Of a DNA stretch of 6,904 nt, positions 1 through 5,144 are shown piece after piece. Source of the stretch: Paracoccaceae bacterium (lineage in GTDB: Bacteria > Pseudomonadota > Alphaproteobacteria > Rhodobacterales > Rhodobacteraceae); the NCBI GenBank assembly GCA_021767525.1, contig JAASTF010000163.1:1-6904 (forward strand), written 5' to 3'. Below the pieces are notes generated by a model. That model did no database searches. It was not told the DNA's origin and saw only the letters and a list, made by a program, of their open reading frames with translations. Position 1 is the stretch's first letter. Each line of letters begins with the position of its first letter. A program made the position numbers and the translations under genes.

Positions 1-30
1 GGTGGCCGCACCCGCGCACTGACCCCTGTT

Positions 31-49
31 TCGCCGCCGCTGGCGGCGA
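31..49. repeat. Short GC-rich hairpin upstream of hemF
   Basis: An 8-bp perfect inverted repeat, TCGCCGCC at 31-38 and GGCGGCGA at 42-49, with a 3-nt loop. It lies just after a possible end of an upstream reading frame (a TGA at 20-22 in frame 2) and just before a second, longer hairpin. It may be part of a 3'-end structure of a gene off the left edge. No T-tract follows, so termination is not certain. Confidence 0.4.
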
Positions 50-54
50 CCGGG

Positions 55-112
55 GCGAGGGGGCTGTCTGCCCCCTCGCGCTCCCCCGAGGGTATTTGGA
101 AACCCGAGAAGA
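55..112 (+). terminator. Perfect 10-bp hairpin plus Rhodobacteraceae-type intergenic motif; possible terminator of an upstream gene
   Basis: GCGAGGGGGC at 55-64 pairs perfectly with GCCCCCTCGC at 70-79 around a 5-nt loop (TGTCT). It is followed by GCTCCCCCGAGGGTATTTGG at 80-99 and a purine-rich GAGAAGA stretch. From general familiarity, hairpins of this kind followed by 'cccCGAGgaTATTTgg..agaag' recur between genes in Rhodobacteraceae genomes, so this looks like one copy of that repeat family. Its position suggests it ends transcription of a gene left of the window, but it lacks the usual run of T. The rest of the leader (113-178) shows only the hemF ribosome binding region. Confidence 0.5.
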
Positions 113-178
113 CAGGGGCGCCATTGCGCCGACCGGGGTGGCGCGCTAGCGTGCGCCGAAAGACTGGGGGCAGGGCCG

Positions 179-1069
179 ATGACCGACAACTTCGAAACCG
201 AGAAATCCACCGCCGCAGCCTGGTTCCGCCAGCTGCGCGATGAAATTGTGGCCGCCTTTGAGGGGCTGGAAGACAGCCACGACCAAGGGCCCTTTGCCGA
301 CATGGCGCCAGGCCGGTTCGAGGTGACCGAGACCAAGCGCACGTCCGAGGATGGATCGGATGCGGGCGGCGGGTTGATGAGCGTGATGCGCGGCGGCCGG
401 GTGTTTGAAAAGGTCGGTGTGAACGTGTCCGAGGTCTATGGCACCCTGGGCGACGCGGCCCAACGCGCGATGGCCGCGCGCGGCGTGCCCGGCATGGACA
501 GCGACCCGAGGTTCTGGGCCAGCGGCATCAGCCTGGTGGCCCATATGCGCAACCCGCATGCGCCGGCCGTTCACATGAACACCCGCATGTTCTGGACGCC
601 GCATGCCTGGTGGTTCGGCGGCGGGTCCGACCTGAACCCCTGCATCGAGTATGACGAGGACACCGCGCATTTCCACGCCACGCAAAAGGCGCATCTCGAT
701 CCGCATGGGGCGGATTGGTATCCCAAGCTGAAAGCCTGGGCCGACGAGTATTTCTATATCCCGCACCGCCATCGGGCGCGGGGTGTCGGGGGCATTTTCA
801 TGGACGATCAGAACTCGGGCGATTGGGCGGCGGATTTCGCGCTGACCCAGGATATCGGGCGGGCCTTTCTGCCGGCCTTTGTGCCGCTGGTCGAAAAGCG
901 CCGGGTGCAGCCCTTTACCGAGGCCGACAAGGACACGCAGCTGATCCATCGCGGGCTTTATGCGGAATACAACCTGGTCTACGACCGGGGCACGAAATTC
1001 GGCCTGGCCACGGGGCACGACGCCAATGCCGTTCTGATGAGCCTGCCCCCGTTGGCGAAATGGGTATGA
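179..1069 (+). CDS. hemF: Oxygen-dependent coproporphyrinogen III oxidase
   Basis: HemF catalyses the O2-dependent oxidative decarboxylation of coproporphyrinogen III to protoporphyrinogen IX in heme (and, where present, bacteriochlorophyll) synthesis. It is a soluble cytoplasmic homodimer. The 296-residue product has the usual bacterial length and the family blocks in order: GGRVFEKVGVNVS (72-84), HMRNPHAPAVHMNTR (122-136), WWFGGGSDLNP (144-154), FYIPHRHRARGVGGIFMDD (192-210) and the C-terminal YAEYNLVYDRGTKFGL (261-276), which holds the conserved Asp269-Arg270 pair. It ends SLPPLAKWV, typical of the family C-terminus. The ATG at 179 follows a purine-rich GGGGGCAGGG (166-175) and puts the N-terminus at the expected place. 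The next gene, a di-heme peroxidase, lies 147 bp downstream on the same strand. Because that spacer has its own promoter signals, the two are probably separate transcription units. Nothing is missing or broken. Confidence 0.97.
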   Translation: MTDNFETEKSTAAAWFRQLRDEIVAAFEGLEDSHDQGPFADMAPGRFEVTETKRTSEDGSDAGGGLMSVMRGGRVFEKVGVNVSEVYGTLGDAAQRAMAARGVPGMDSDPRFWASGISLVAHMRNPHAPAVHMNTRMFWTPHAWWFGGGSDLNPCIEYDEDTAHFHATQKAHLDPHGADWYPKLKAWADEYFYIPHRHRARGVGGIFMDDQNSGDWAADFALTQDIGRAFLPAFVPLVEKRRVQPFTEADKDTQLIHRGLYAEYNLVYDRGTKFGLATGHDANAVLMSLPPLAKWV

Positions 1070-1076
1070 TCCGATG

Positions 1077-1109
1077 TTAACATGTTAAGTCACTGAATTA
1101 ACATGATAA
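1077..1109. promoter_or_regulatory. TTAACATG palindrome / inverted-repeat cluster (candidate operator)
   Basis: An AT-rich patch in a GC-rich background contains a perfect 12-bp palindrome, TTAACATGTTAA (1077-1088). A second near-copy, TTAACATGATAA (1098-1109), starts exactly 21 bp later, about two helical turns. Read another way, CATGTTAA (1081-1088) and TTAACATG (1098-1105) form an 8-9-8 inverted repeat. There are thus three overlapping half-sites on one face of the helix. It sits immediately after the hemF stop and upstream of the FNR/Irr region of ccpA. It looks like an operator for a dimeric regulator I cannot name. A weak AT hairpin at the end of the hemF mRNA is the alternative, but no T-tract follows it. 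Confidence 0.5.
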
Positions 1110-1113
1110 ACAG

Positions 1114-1130
1114 TTTAGAATTGATCTAAG
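1114..1130. promoter_or_regulatory. Candidate Irr (ICE) box
   Basis: The sequence TTTAGAA-TTG-ATCTAAG fits the alphaproteobacterial Irr/ICE consensus as I recall it (TTTAGAA-N3-TTCTAAA) at 12 of 14 defined positions. The left half is complete and the symmetric core TTAGA-N5-TCTAA is perfect. Irr is a heme-sensing Fur-family regulator acting on heme and iron-protein genes when iron is scarce, and peroxidase genes have been assigned to Irr regulons in related bacteria. The site overlaps the FNR box at 1121-1134. Activity is inferred from sequence only. Confidence 0.5.
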
Positions 1131-1134
1131 TCAA
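1121..1134 (+). promoter_or_regulatory. FNR/FnrL-type binding site upstream of ccpA
   Basis: TTGAT-CTAA-GTCAA matches the FNR consensus TTGAT-N4-ATCAA at nine of ten positions; G at the tenth is common in Rhodobacteraceae FnrL sites. Its centre (1127.5) lies about 41 bp before the start point expected from the -10-like TATAGC at 1155-1160. This is the geometry of a class II FNR-activated promoter. In Paracoccus the cytochrome c peroxidase gene is known to be FNR-controlled, which supports the assignment. Low-oxygen induction of ccpA is therefore likely. Confidence 0.8.
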
Positions 1135-1154
1135 GGCCAAAGGTCTTTATGCCG

Positions 1155-1160
1155 TATAGC
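1155..1160 (+). promoter_or_regulatory. Candidate -10 element of the ccpA promoter
   Basis: TATAGC (4 of 6 to TATAAT) sits where an FNR site centred near -41.5 would require it, giving a start point around 1167-1169 and a leader of about 48 nt. There is no good -35 hexamer, as expected if FNR occupies that region. The assignment rests on spacing, not on measured transcription. Confidence 0.45.
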
Positions 1161-1202
1161 TTTGGGCGCAATTGGGTGACGCGCGCATTGTAACCCGGGC
1201 AC

Positions 1203-1208
1203 AGGAGG
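1203..1208 (+). promoter_or_regulatory. Ribosome binding site deciding the ccpA start
   Basis: A full AGGAGG lies 8 nt before the ATG at 1217. An in-frame TTG at 1172 would extend the protein by 15 residues, but it has no such site. It would also place a polar stretch in front of a clean signal peptide, so the ATG at 1217 is preferred. Confidence 0.85.
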
Positions 1209-1216
1209 CCCAAGCC

Positions 1217-2260
1217 ATGACCATAAGGACACTTCTTTTCACGTCATCCCTGGCCGTGATCGCGGCGCAAGCCGCAGGCGCGAACGAATTGCGCGAGGCG
1301 GCGGCGGATATGTTCAAGCCGATTCCGTCGACCATTCCGATGCAGGCCGACAACCCCATCACCGACGAAAAGATCGACCTGGGCAAGGCGCTGTTCTTTG
1401 ATCCGCGCATGTCGGCCTCGGGCGTGTTCTCGTGCAACTCGTGCCACAACCTGGCGACGGGCGGCGATGACAACATGCCCACCTCGATCGGGCATGGCTG
1501 GCAGAAGGGGCCGCGCAACTCGCCCACCGTTTTGAACGCCGTGTTCAACGAAGCGCAGTTCTGGGATGGCCGGGCCGCCGACCTCAAGGCGCAGGCCAAG
1601 GGCCCGGTGCAGGCGGGTGTCGAGATGGCCAACACGCCCGAAAACGTGATCGCCACGCTGAATTCGATGCCGCAATATGTTGAATGGTTTCAGGCGTCCT
1701 TCCCGGACGAGGCTGACCCGGTGACCTTTGACAACTTCGCCAAGGCGATCGAGGCGTATGAGGCCACTCTGACCACGCCCGCGCCCTTCGATGCGTGGCT
1801 GAACGGCGATGACACCGCCATGACTGAGGACCAGTTGGCGGGCTTGGAGTTGTTCATGGATAAAGGCTGTGCCTCGTGCCACAACGGTGTGAACCTGGGC
1901 GGCAACGGCTATTACCCGTTTGGCCTGATCGAAAAGCCGGGCGCCGACATCCTGCCGGTGGGTGACAAGGGCCGGTATGCCGTGACCGAAACGGCGGACG
2001 ATGAATACGTGTTCCGCGCCGCGCCGCTGCGGAATATCGACCAGACCGCGCCCTATTTCCACTCGGGCCTGGTGTGGGATCTGAAGGTGGCCGTGCAGAT
2101 CATGGGCGAAAGCCAGCTGGGCGAGGATCTGTCGGATGAAGAGGCTGATCAGATCGTGGCCTTCCTGGGCGCGCTGACCGGCGACATGCCCGAAGTGACC
2201 TACCCGGTGCTGCCCGCCGAAACGGCGGCCACGCCGCGCCCCACGGGCGAGGTGAAATAA
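1217..2260 (+). CDS. ccpA: Periplasmic di-heme cytochrome c peroxidase
   Basis: The enzyme reduces H2O2 to water with electrons from small c-type cytochromes in the periplasm. From the ATG at 1217 the protein has 347 residues. A signal peptide of about 22 residues (MTIRTLLF...AQAAGA, cut before NEL) fits Sec export and periplasmic heme attachment. There are two heme c motifs: CNSCH (73-77, N-terminal peroxidatic domain) and CASCH (218-222, C-terminal electron-transfer domain). With a constant offset of 22 from Pseudomonas aeruginosa CcpA numbering, all key residues I remember are present: distal ligand His93, inter-heme Trp116, catalytic Glu136 and the high-potential heme ligand Met296. The enzyme should therefore be active and of the classical kind that needs reductive activation, not a MauG type, which has Tyr in place of the Met. 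Upstream FNR and Irr-like boxes suggest control by oxygen and iron. A strong terminator follows. Confidence 0.95.
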   Translation: MTIRTLLFTSSLAVIAAQAAGANELREAAADMFKPIPSTIPMQADNPITDEKIDLGKALFFDPRMSASGVFSCNSCHNLATGGDDNMPTSIGHGWQKGPRNSPTVLNAVFNEAQFWDGRAADLKAQAKGPVQAGVEMANTPENVIATLNSMPQYVEWFQASFPDEADPVTFDNFAKAIEAYEATLTTPAPFDAWLNGDDTAMTEDQLAGLELFMDKGCASCHNGVNLGGNGYYPFGLIEKPGADILPVGDKGRYAVTETADDEYVFRAAPLRNIDQTAPYFHSGLVWDLKVAVQIMGESQLGEDLSDEEADQIVAFLGALTGDMPEVTYPVLPAETAATPRPTGEVK

Positions 2261-2288
2261 GACACGACGGGATTGCGTCCCATCACTG

Positions 2289-2321
2289 GCGCGCGCGGGG
2301 GCTGCCCTGCGCGCGCTTTTT
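2289..2321 (+). terminator. Rho-independent terminator of ccpA
   Basis: Bases 2289-2300 pair with 2305-2316 in a 12-bp GC stem with one G-U pair and a GCTG loop, followed at once by TTTTT (2317-2321). It is a textbook + strand terminator starting 28 nt after the ccpA stop. The last T is also the first base of the TCA (TGA read on the - strand) that ends the convergent response regulator gene. On the - strand no T-run follows the stem, so it serves mainly ccpA. Confidence 0.9.
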
Positions 2322-3022
2322 CATGTCCAGCCGACATCGCCCAGAAAGATATAGCCCGCGCCGTAGATCGTTTTGATAAGGCGGGGATTCTTTGGGTCTT
2401 CGCGCAGCTTTTGCCGCAGGCGCGAGATGCGCACATCCATCGCGCGGTCAAAGCTTTCGCCGGCCGCGCCGCCCAGCGTTTCCTGCATCACGGCGCGGGA
2501 AATCAGCCGCTTGGGGCGTTCAAGGAACAGGCGCAGAACCTCGCCCTCGGCATGGGAAAAGGGGGTTTGCCGGCCGTCGTCGTCGATCAGCGTGTAGCTG
2601 TCGAAATCCGCCGTCCAGCCGTTGAACCGGGCGCTGTTACCGGTCTGGGTAACAGGCCGGTCGCGGCGCAGGCGGGCACGGATACGGGCCACCACCTCGG
2701 ACGGATCGAAAGGCTTGATGATGTAGTCGTCGGCGCCCAGCTCGAGCCCCGTCACGCGGTCCTGCACCTGCGCGCGGCCCGAAATGATGATGACCGTGGC
2801 CCCCTGTTCCAGCGCCAGCCGATGCACCAGCGTCAGGCCGTCACGGTCGGGCAGCGACAGGTCCACCAGGCACACATCGGGCGTTGCGGTTTTCAGCGCG
2901 GCCTCGAACTCGGTCGCGCGGGCAAAGGTCAGCGTGCGAAACCCCGCTTCTTGCAGGGCATCCGCCAGCATCGCGCGGATCGCCGGTTCGTCATCCAGAA
3001 TCGAGACAAGAGGTTGCGTCAT
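2321..3022 (-). CDS. OmpR/PhoB-family response regulator transcription factor
   Basis: This is a two-domain, 233-residue regulator, the standard length for the family. The receiver domain (about 4-118) has the acidic pocket Asp10-Asp11, phosphoacceptor Asp54 in CLVDLSLPDRDG, the switch Ser81, and Lys103 in the GADDYIIKPF signature (96-105). The winged-helix DNA-binding domain (about 130-230) has the recognition-helix region DVRISRLRQKL (196-206) and the closing GAGYIF hairpin (221-226). The start codon overlaps the stop of the upstream kinase gene as ATGA (3019-3022). No clear Shine-Dalgarno sequence precedes it, so translation is probably coupled to the kinase. The cognate kinase is almost certainly that neighbour. 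The regulated genes are unknown; the divergent acyl-CoA synthetase operon is the closest candidate. OmpR-family regulators usually bind direct repeats when phosphorylated. Confidence 0.95.
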   Translation of the reverse strand: MTQPLVSILDDEPAIRAMLADALQEAGFRTLTFARATEFEAALKTATPDVCLVDLSLPDRDGLTLVHRLALEQGATVIIISGRAQVQDRVTGLELGADDYIIKPFDPSEVVARIRARLRRDRPVTQTGNSARFNGWTADFDSYTLIDDDGRQTPFSHAEGEVLRLFLERPKRLISRAVMQETLGGAAGESFDRAMDVRISRLRQKLREDPKNPRLIKTIYGAGYIFLGDVGWT

Positions 3023-4944
3023 TTGTTTGGGCCTTGCGTGGTAAGGAACGCGCCCAGCTCGCGCGCGGTGAAGGGTTTGCGCAGAACCGGCGCCCGGGTC
3101 AACGCCTGGACGTGCAGCGCATGCTCGGGCGGAAGCGATGTCATCAGGATGCAGGGCGGCGCATCGGTGGGCAGCGCATCGACAAGGTCAAGCCCGGTTT
3201 GTCCGCCTTCCAGCGAGATATCCGACAGGATCAGCCGGATTTCGGGCACTTGCGCCAGCAGGCCCTGCGCTTCGTCGACCGAGGCGGCCTCGATCACCGT
3301 GTGGTTCAGACCGGTCAGCATGGCGCGGATGCCTTCGCGCAGGTCGGCGCTGTCTTCGACCAGCAGGACAAGCCCGGGCGCCACCGGATCGGGGGCCGCG
3401 CGCAAGGGAAGGCGCAGGCGCACCTGTCCGCCGCCTTCGGGCCGGTTGGCCACGTGCACTTGCCCGCCGGCCAGCTTGGCGGTGTCATAAACCATCGCCA
3501 GACCCAGCCCCGAGCCTTCTCCGCCCTTGGTGGAAAAAAATGGTTCGAACGCATGGCTAAGCGCGGCGTCGCTGAACCCCGGCCCCGTATCGCTGACGGT
3601 GAAATCCGCCCATGTGCCCTGCACCGGCGTGACAGTCAGGGTGATGCAGCCAGACGCCCCGATCGCATCGCGCGCATTCAGCAGCAGGTTCAACAGCGCA
3701 TCCTGGATCATCCCCGGATCCAGCATCAGCCGTTGGGTTGCAAGCGTGTTGAACACCTCAAGCCGGATGGTCGCCGGCAGGGCGGGCGCAGCCAGCATTT
3801 CCAGATCGCGCAGCAACGGCACCAGCGCGGTGGGTTGTGGGTGCCATTCACGGGCGCCGGTGATATCGGCCAGACGGTTCAGCAACGCGCCGCCCCGATG
3901 CGTCGCGCTGAGCGTGGCGGCCACCAGTTCCGGCGCGCCGGGCGGCAGGTCCATCCGTTGCAGCCGCGACTGGCTGCCAAGGATGATGGTCAGCAGGTTG
4001 GAAAAATCATGCGCCAGCCCGCTGGTCAGCTGTGCGGCCATTTCGCGGCGGCGGGTCTGTTGCAGCGCGGCGCGCGCCTGGGTTTCTTCGGTGATGTCGG
4101 TGGACAGAAGATAGACGCCCATGATCTGCCCGTCCTCGCGCCGGTCGGGGGTAAAGGCGGTGCGGATGCGCCGCGACGTGCCCTGATGGGTGAATTCCAG
4201 CACCGAGGCCTGGCCCTGGAACGCCGCGTCCAGCTTGTCGCGGATATGGCCGAATGCCTCGTCCCCCAGGGCCTGGTCGATGGGCAGGCCGACGATATTC
4301 GCGGGCCGCCCGGGCAGGATCGCGTTCAGTCGCCGGTTGGAAAACGTATAGGTGCGGTCCAGCCCGACATGCGCGATATGGGCCGGCATCATCTCGGTTG
4401 TCAGGCGGGTGCGGGCCTCGGTTTCGGTCAGCTGGCGCTTGGCCTCTTCCAGCGCGGCGATGGTGCTGGCCAGCTGTCGGTTGGTGGCAGACAGTTCTTC
4501 GGCATAGGCCAGAACCTTGTCCGACAGCTCTTCCGACCGGGCGCGCAGCAGCGCCTCTTGGTTCTTGGTTTGGGTGATGTCGGTGTAAACGGTGATCCAG
4601 CCGCCTTCGGGCAGGGGCGCGCCCTCGACGCTGATGACACGGCCATCGGGGCGGGTACGCTCCATGTAGTGGGGTTCGAACGCCCGGGCCTGCTCGACCC
4701 GGCTGCGCACCGCCTGTTCGGTATCGTCGATCGCGCCATACTCGCCACGCTCGACCAGGTGGCGGATCGTGTCCTCGAACCGCGCGCCGCGCTCTGTCAG
4801 CTCGGCCGGGAGCGAGAACATCTCGCGGAACATGCGGTTGCTGACCACCAGCCGCAGGTCGCTGTCATAGATCGACATGGCCTGCTGGATCAGGTTCAGC
4901 CCCGCCATCACCATCGGGGCCCTGTCTAGGCTGTGCTGGGTCAT
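3019..4944 (-). CDS. Soluble PAS-PAS hybrid sensor histidine kinase with C-terminal receiver
   Basis: A 641-residue hybrid kinase counted from the ATG at 4944. Domains in order are an N-terminal PAS_7-like PAS domain (about 13-125), a coiled coil (about 126-183), a second PAS domain (about 185-285), a HisKA-type dimerisation helix with phosphorylatable His312 in GLAHDFSNLL, and an HATPase domain. The HATPase shows an N box around Asn423 (NLLLNARDAI), DTGPGF (452-457), FEPFFSTK (466-473) and GSGLGLAMVY (477-486). A receiver follows, with Glu530-Asp531, phosphoacceptor Asp575 and Lys623. I see no signal peptide or membrane span, so it should sense a cytoplasmic cue; the ligand cannot be read from sequence. 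An in-frame start at 4977 (TTG read on the - strand) would add 11 residues, but ATG 4944 has a GGGAGG site (4951-4956) and is preferred. The gene is co-transcribed with the downstream response regulator and divergent from an acyl-CoA synthetase. Confidence 0.93.
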   Translation of the reverse strand: MTQHSLDRAPMVMAGLNLIQQAMSIYDSDLRLVVSNRMFREMFSLPAELTERGARFEDTIRHLVERGEYGAIDDTEQAVRSRVEQARAFEPHYMERTRPDGRVISVEGAPLPEGGWITVYTDITQTKNQEALLRARSEELSDKVLAYAEELSATNRQLASTIAALEEAKRQLTETEARTRLTTEMMPAHIAHVGLDRTYTFSNRRLNAILPGRPANIVGLPIDQALGDEAFGHIRDKLDAAFQGQASVLEFTHQGTSRRIRTAFTPDRREDGQIMGVYLLSTDITEETQARAALQQTRRREMAAQLTSGLAHDFSNLLTIILGSQSRLQRMDLPPGAPELVAATLSATHRGGALLNRLADITGAREWHPQPTALVPLLRDLEMLAAPALPATIRLEVFNTLATQRLMLDPGMIQDALLNLLLNARDAIGASGCITLTVTPVQGTWADFTVSDTGPGFSDAALSHAFEPFFSTKGGEGSGLGLAMVYDTAKLAGGQVHVANRPEGGGQVRLRLPLRAAPDPVAPGLVLLVEDSADLREGIRAMLTGLNHTVIEAASVDEAQGLLAQVPEIRLILSDISLEGGQTGLDLVDALPTDAPPCILMTSLPPEHALHVQALTRAPVLRKPFTARELGAFLTTQGPNK

Positions 4945-4950
4945 GCGACG

Positions 4951-4956
4951 CCTCCC
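4951..4956 (-). promoter_or_regulatory. Ribosome binding site of the hybrid kinase
   Basis: GGGAGG on the minus strand, 6 nt before ATG 4944. It overlaps the coding part of the longer alternative reading frame and so favours the shorter start. Confidence 0.75.
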
Positions 4957-5048
4957 TTCGCGCCTTTGCGATAGCACCGCATGCCGCGCCGCGAAAGTCG
5001 CCTGACCTTGTTACAATTCGTAAGGATTGAGAAATGATCACGAAAAAG

Positions 5049-5076
5049 TTGACGGCAAGCCTGCGGCCTGCATCAT
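5049..5076 (+). promoter_or_regulatory. Candidate sigma-70 promoter for the acyl-CoA synthetase
   Basis: TTGACG (5049-5054, five of six to consensus) and CATCAT (5071-5076, four of six to TATAAT) are separated by 16 bp. A strong -35 with a degenerate -10 is common in Rhodobacterales. Transcription would start near 5083, leaving a leader of about 60 nt. The -10 overlaps the first copy of the ATCATCTGC direct repeat, so a bound regulator could act there. Confidence 0.4.
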
Positions 5077-5132
5077 CTGCGCCGGAGGAATCGCCGGCAC
5101 AGGCGATCATCTGCCTGCAATGTCGGGCATAG

Positions 5133-5137
5133 GGAGG
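5133..5137 (+). promoter_or_regulatory. Ribosome binding site supporting the TTG start of the synthetase
   Basis: GGAGG within AGGGAGGA lies 7 nt before TTG 5145. An in-frame TAG at 5130-5132 rules out any start further upstream. No ATG or GTG lies between that stop and the conserved N-terminal region, so TTG is the only sensible start. Confidence 0.85.
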
Positions 5138-5144
5138 AACAGAA

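Larger units (their letters stand above)
4945..5144. promoter_or_regulatory. Divergent promoter region between kinase and acyl-CoA synthetase
   Basis: This 200-bp spacer must contain promoters for both directions. It has an AT-rich core (5009-5050) with an inverted repeat TTAC-AATTC-GTAA (5011-5023). A direct repeat ATCATCTGC occurs at 5072-5080 and 5106-5114, 34 bp apart. These are candidates for response-regulator or other regulator binding, but none matches an operator I can name. I see no convincing minus-strand promoter by eye. Confidence 0.5.

Noticed and set aside
1..22. Tail of an upstream protein (frame 2, ending at TGA 20-22)
   Set aside because: Only six codons are visible and two other frames stay open longer, so neither its frame nor its existence can be supported.
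1085..1101. CtrA-like TTAA...TTAA site
   Set aside because: CtrA needs TTAA-N7-TTAA. Here the spacings are N9 (1085-1101) and N4 (1077-1088), so it does not fit.
1172..1216. Upstream TTG start for the cytochrome c peroxidase
   Set aside because: It would put 15 extra residues before a clean signal peptide, and it overlaps the predicted transcription start. ATG 1217 has a full AGGAGG.
1244..2062. 272-codon - strand frame inside ccpA, and the 290-codon - strand frame over hemF (146-1018)
   Set aside because: Both are mirror frames of well-recognised enzymes, with Arg/Gly/His-rich composition and no motif.
2273..3490. 405-codon + strand frame across the response regulator and the end of the kinase
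   Set aside because: It would begin within the ccpA terminator region and cross two overlapping - strand genes. The composition is that of a shadow frame.
2884..4929. 681-codon open frame on the + strand opposite the hybrid kinase
   Set aside because: It is a GC-bias shadow. Its translation is low-complexity Arg/Gly/Gln-rich with no recognisable domain, whereas the opposite strand encodes a complete kinase with all catalytic motifs.
5026..5040. Second FNR-like box (TTGAGAAATGATCA) in the divergent spacer
   Set aside because: Only the left half-site fits; the right half is out of phase by one base.
5091..5115. Sigma-54 promoter (GGCAC...TGC) before the synthetase
   Set aside because: The GG and GC elements are not at the required spacing.
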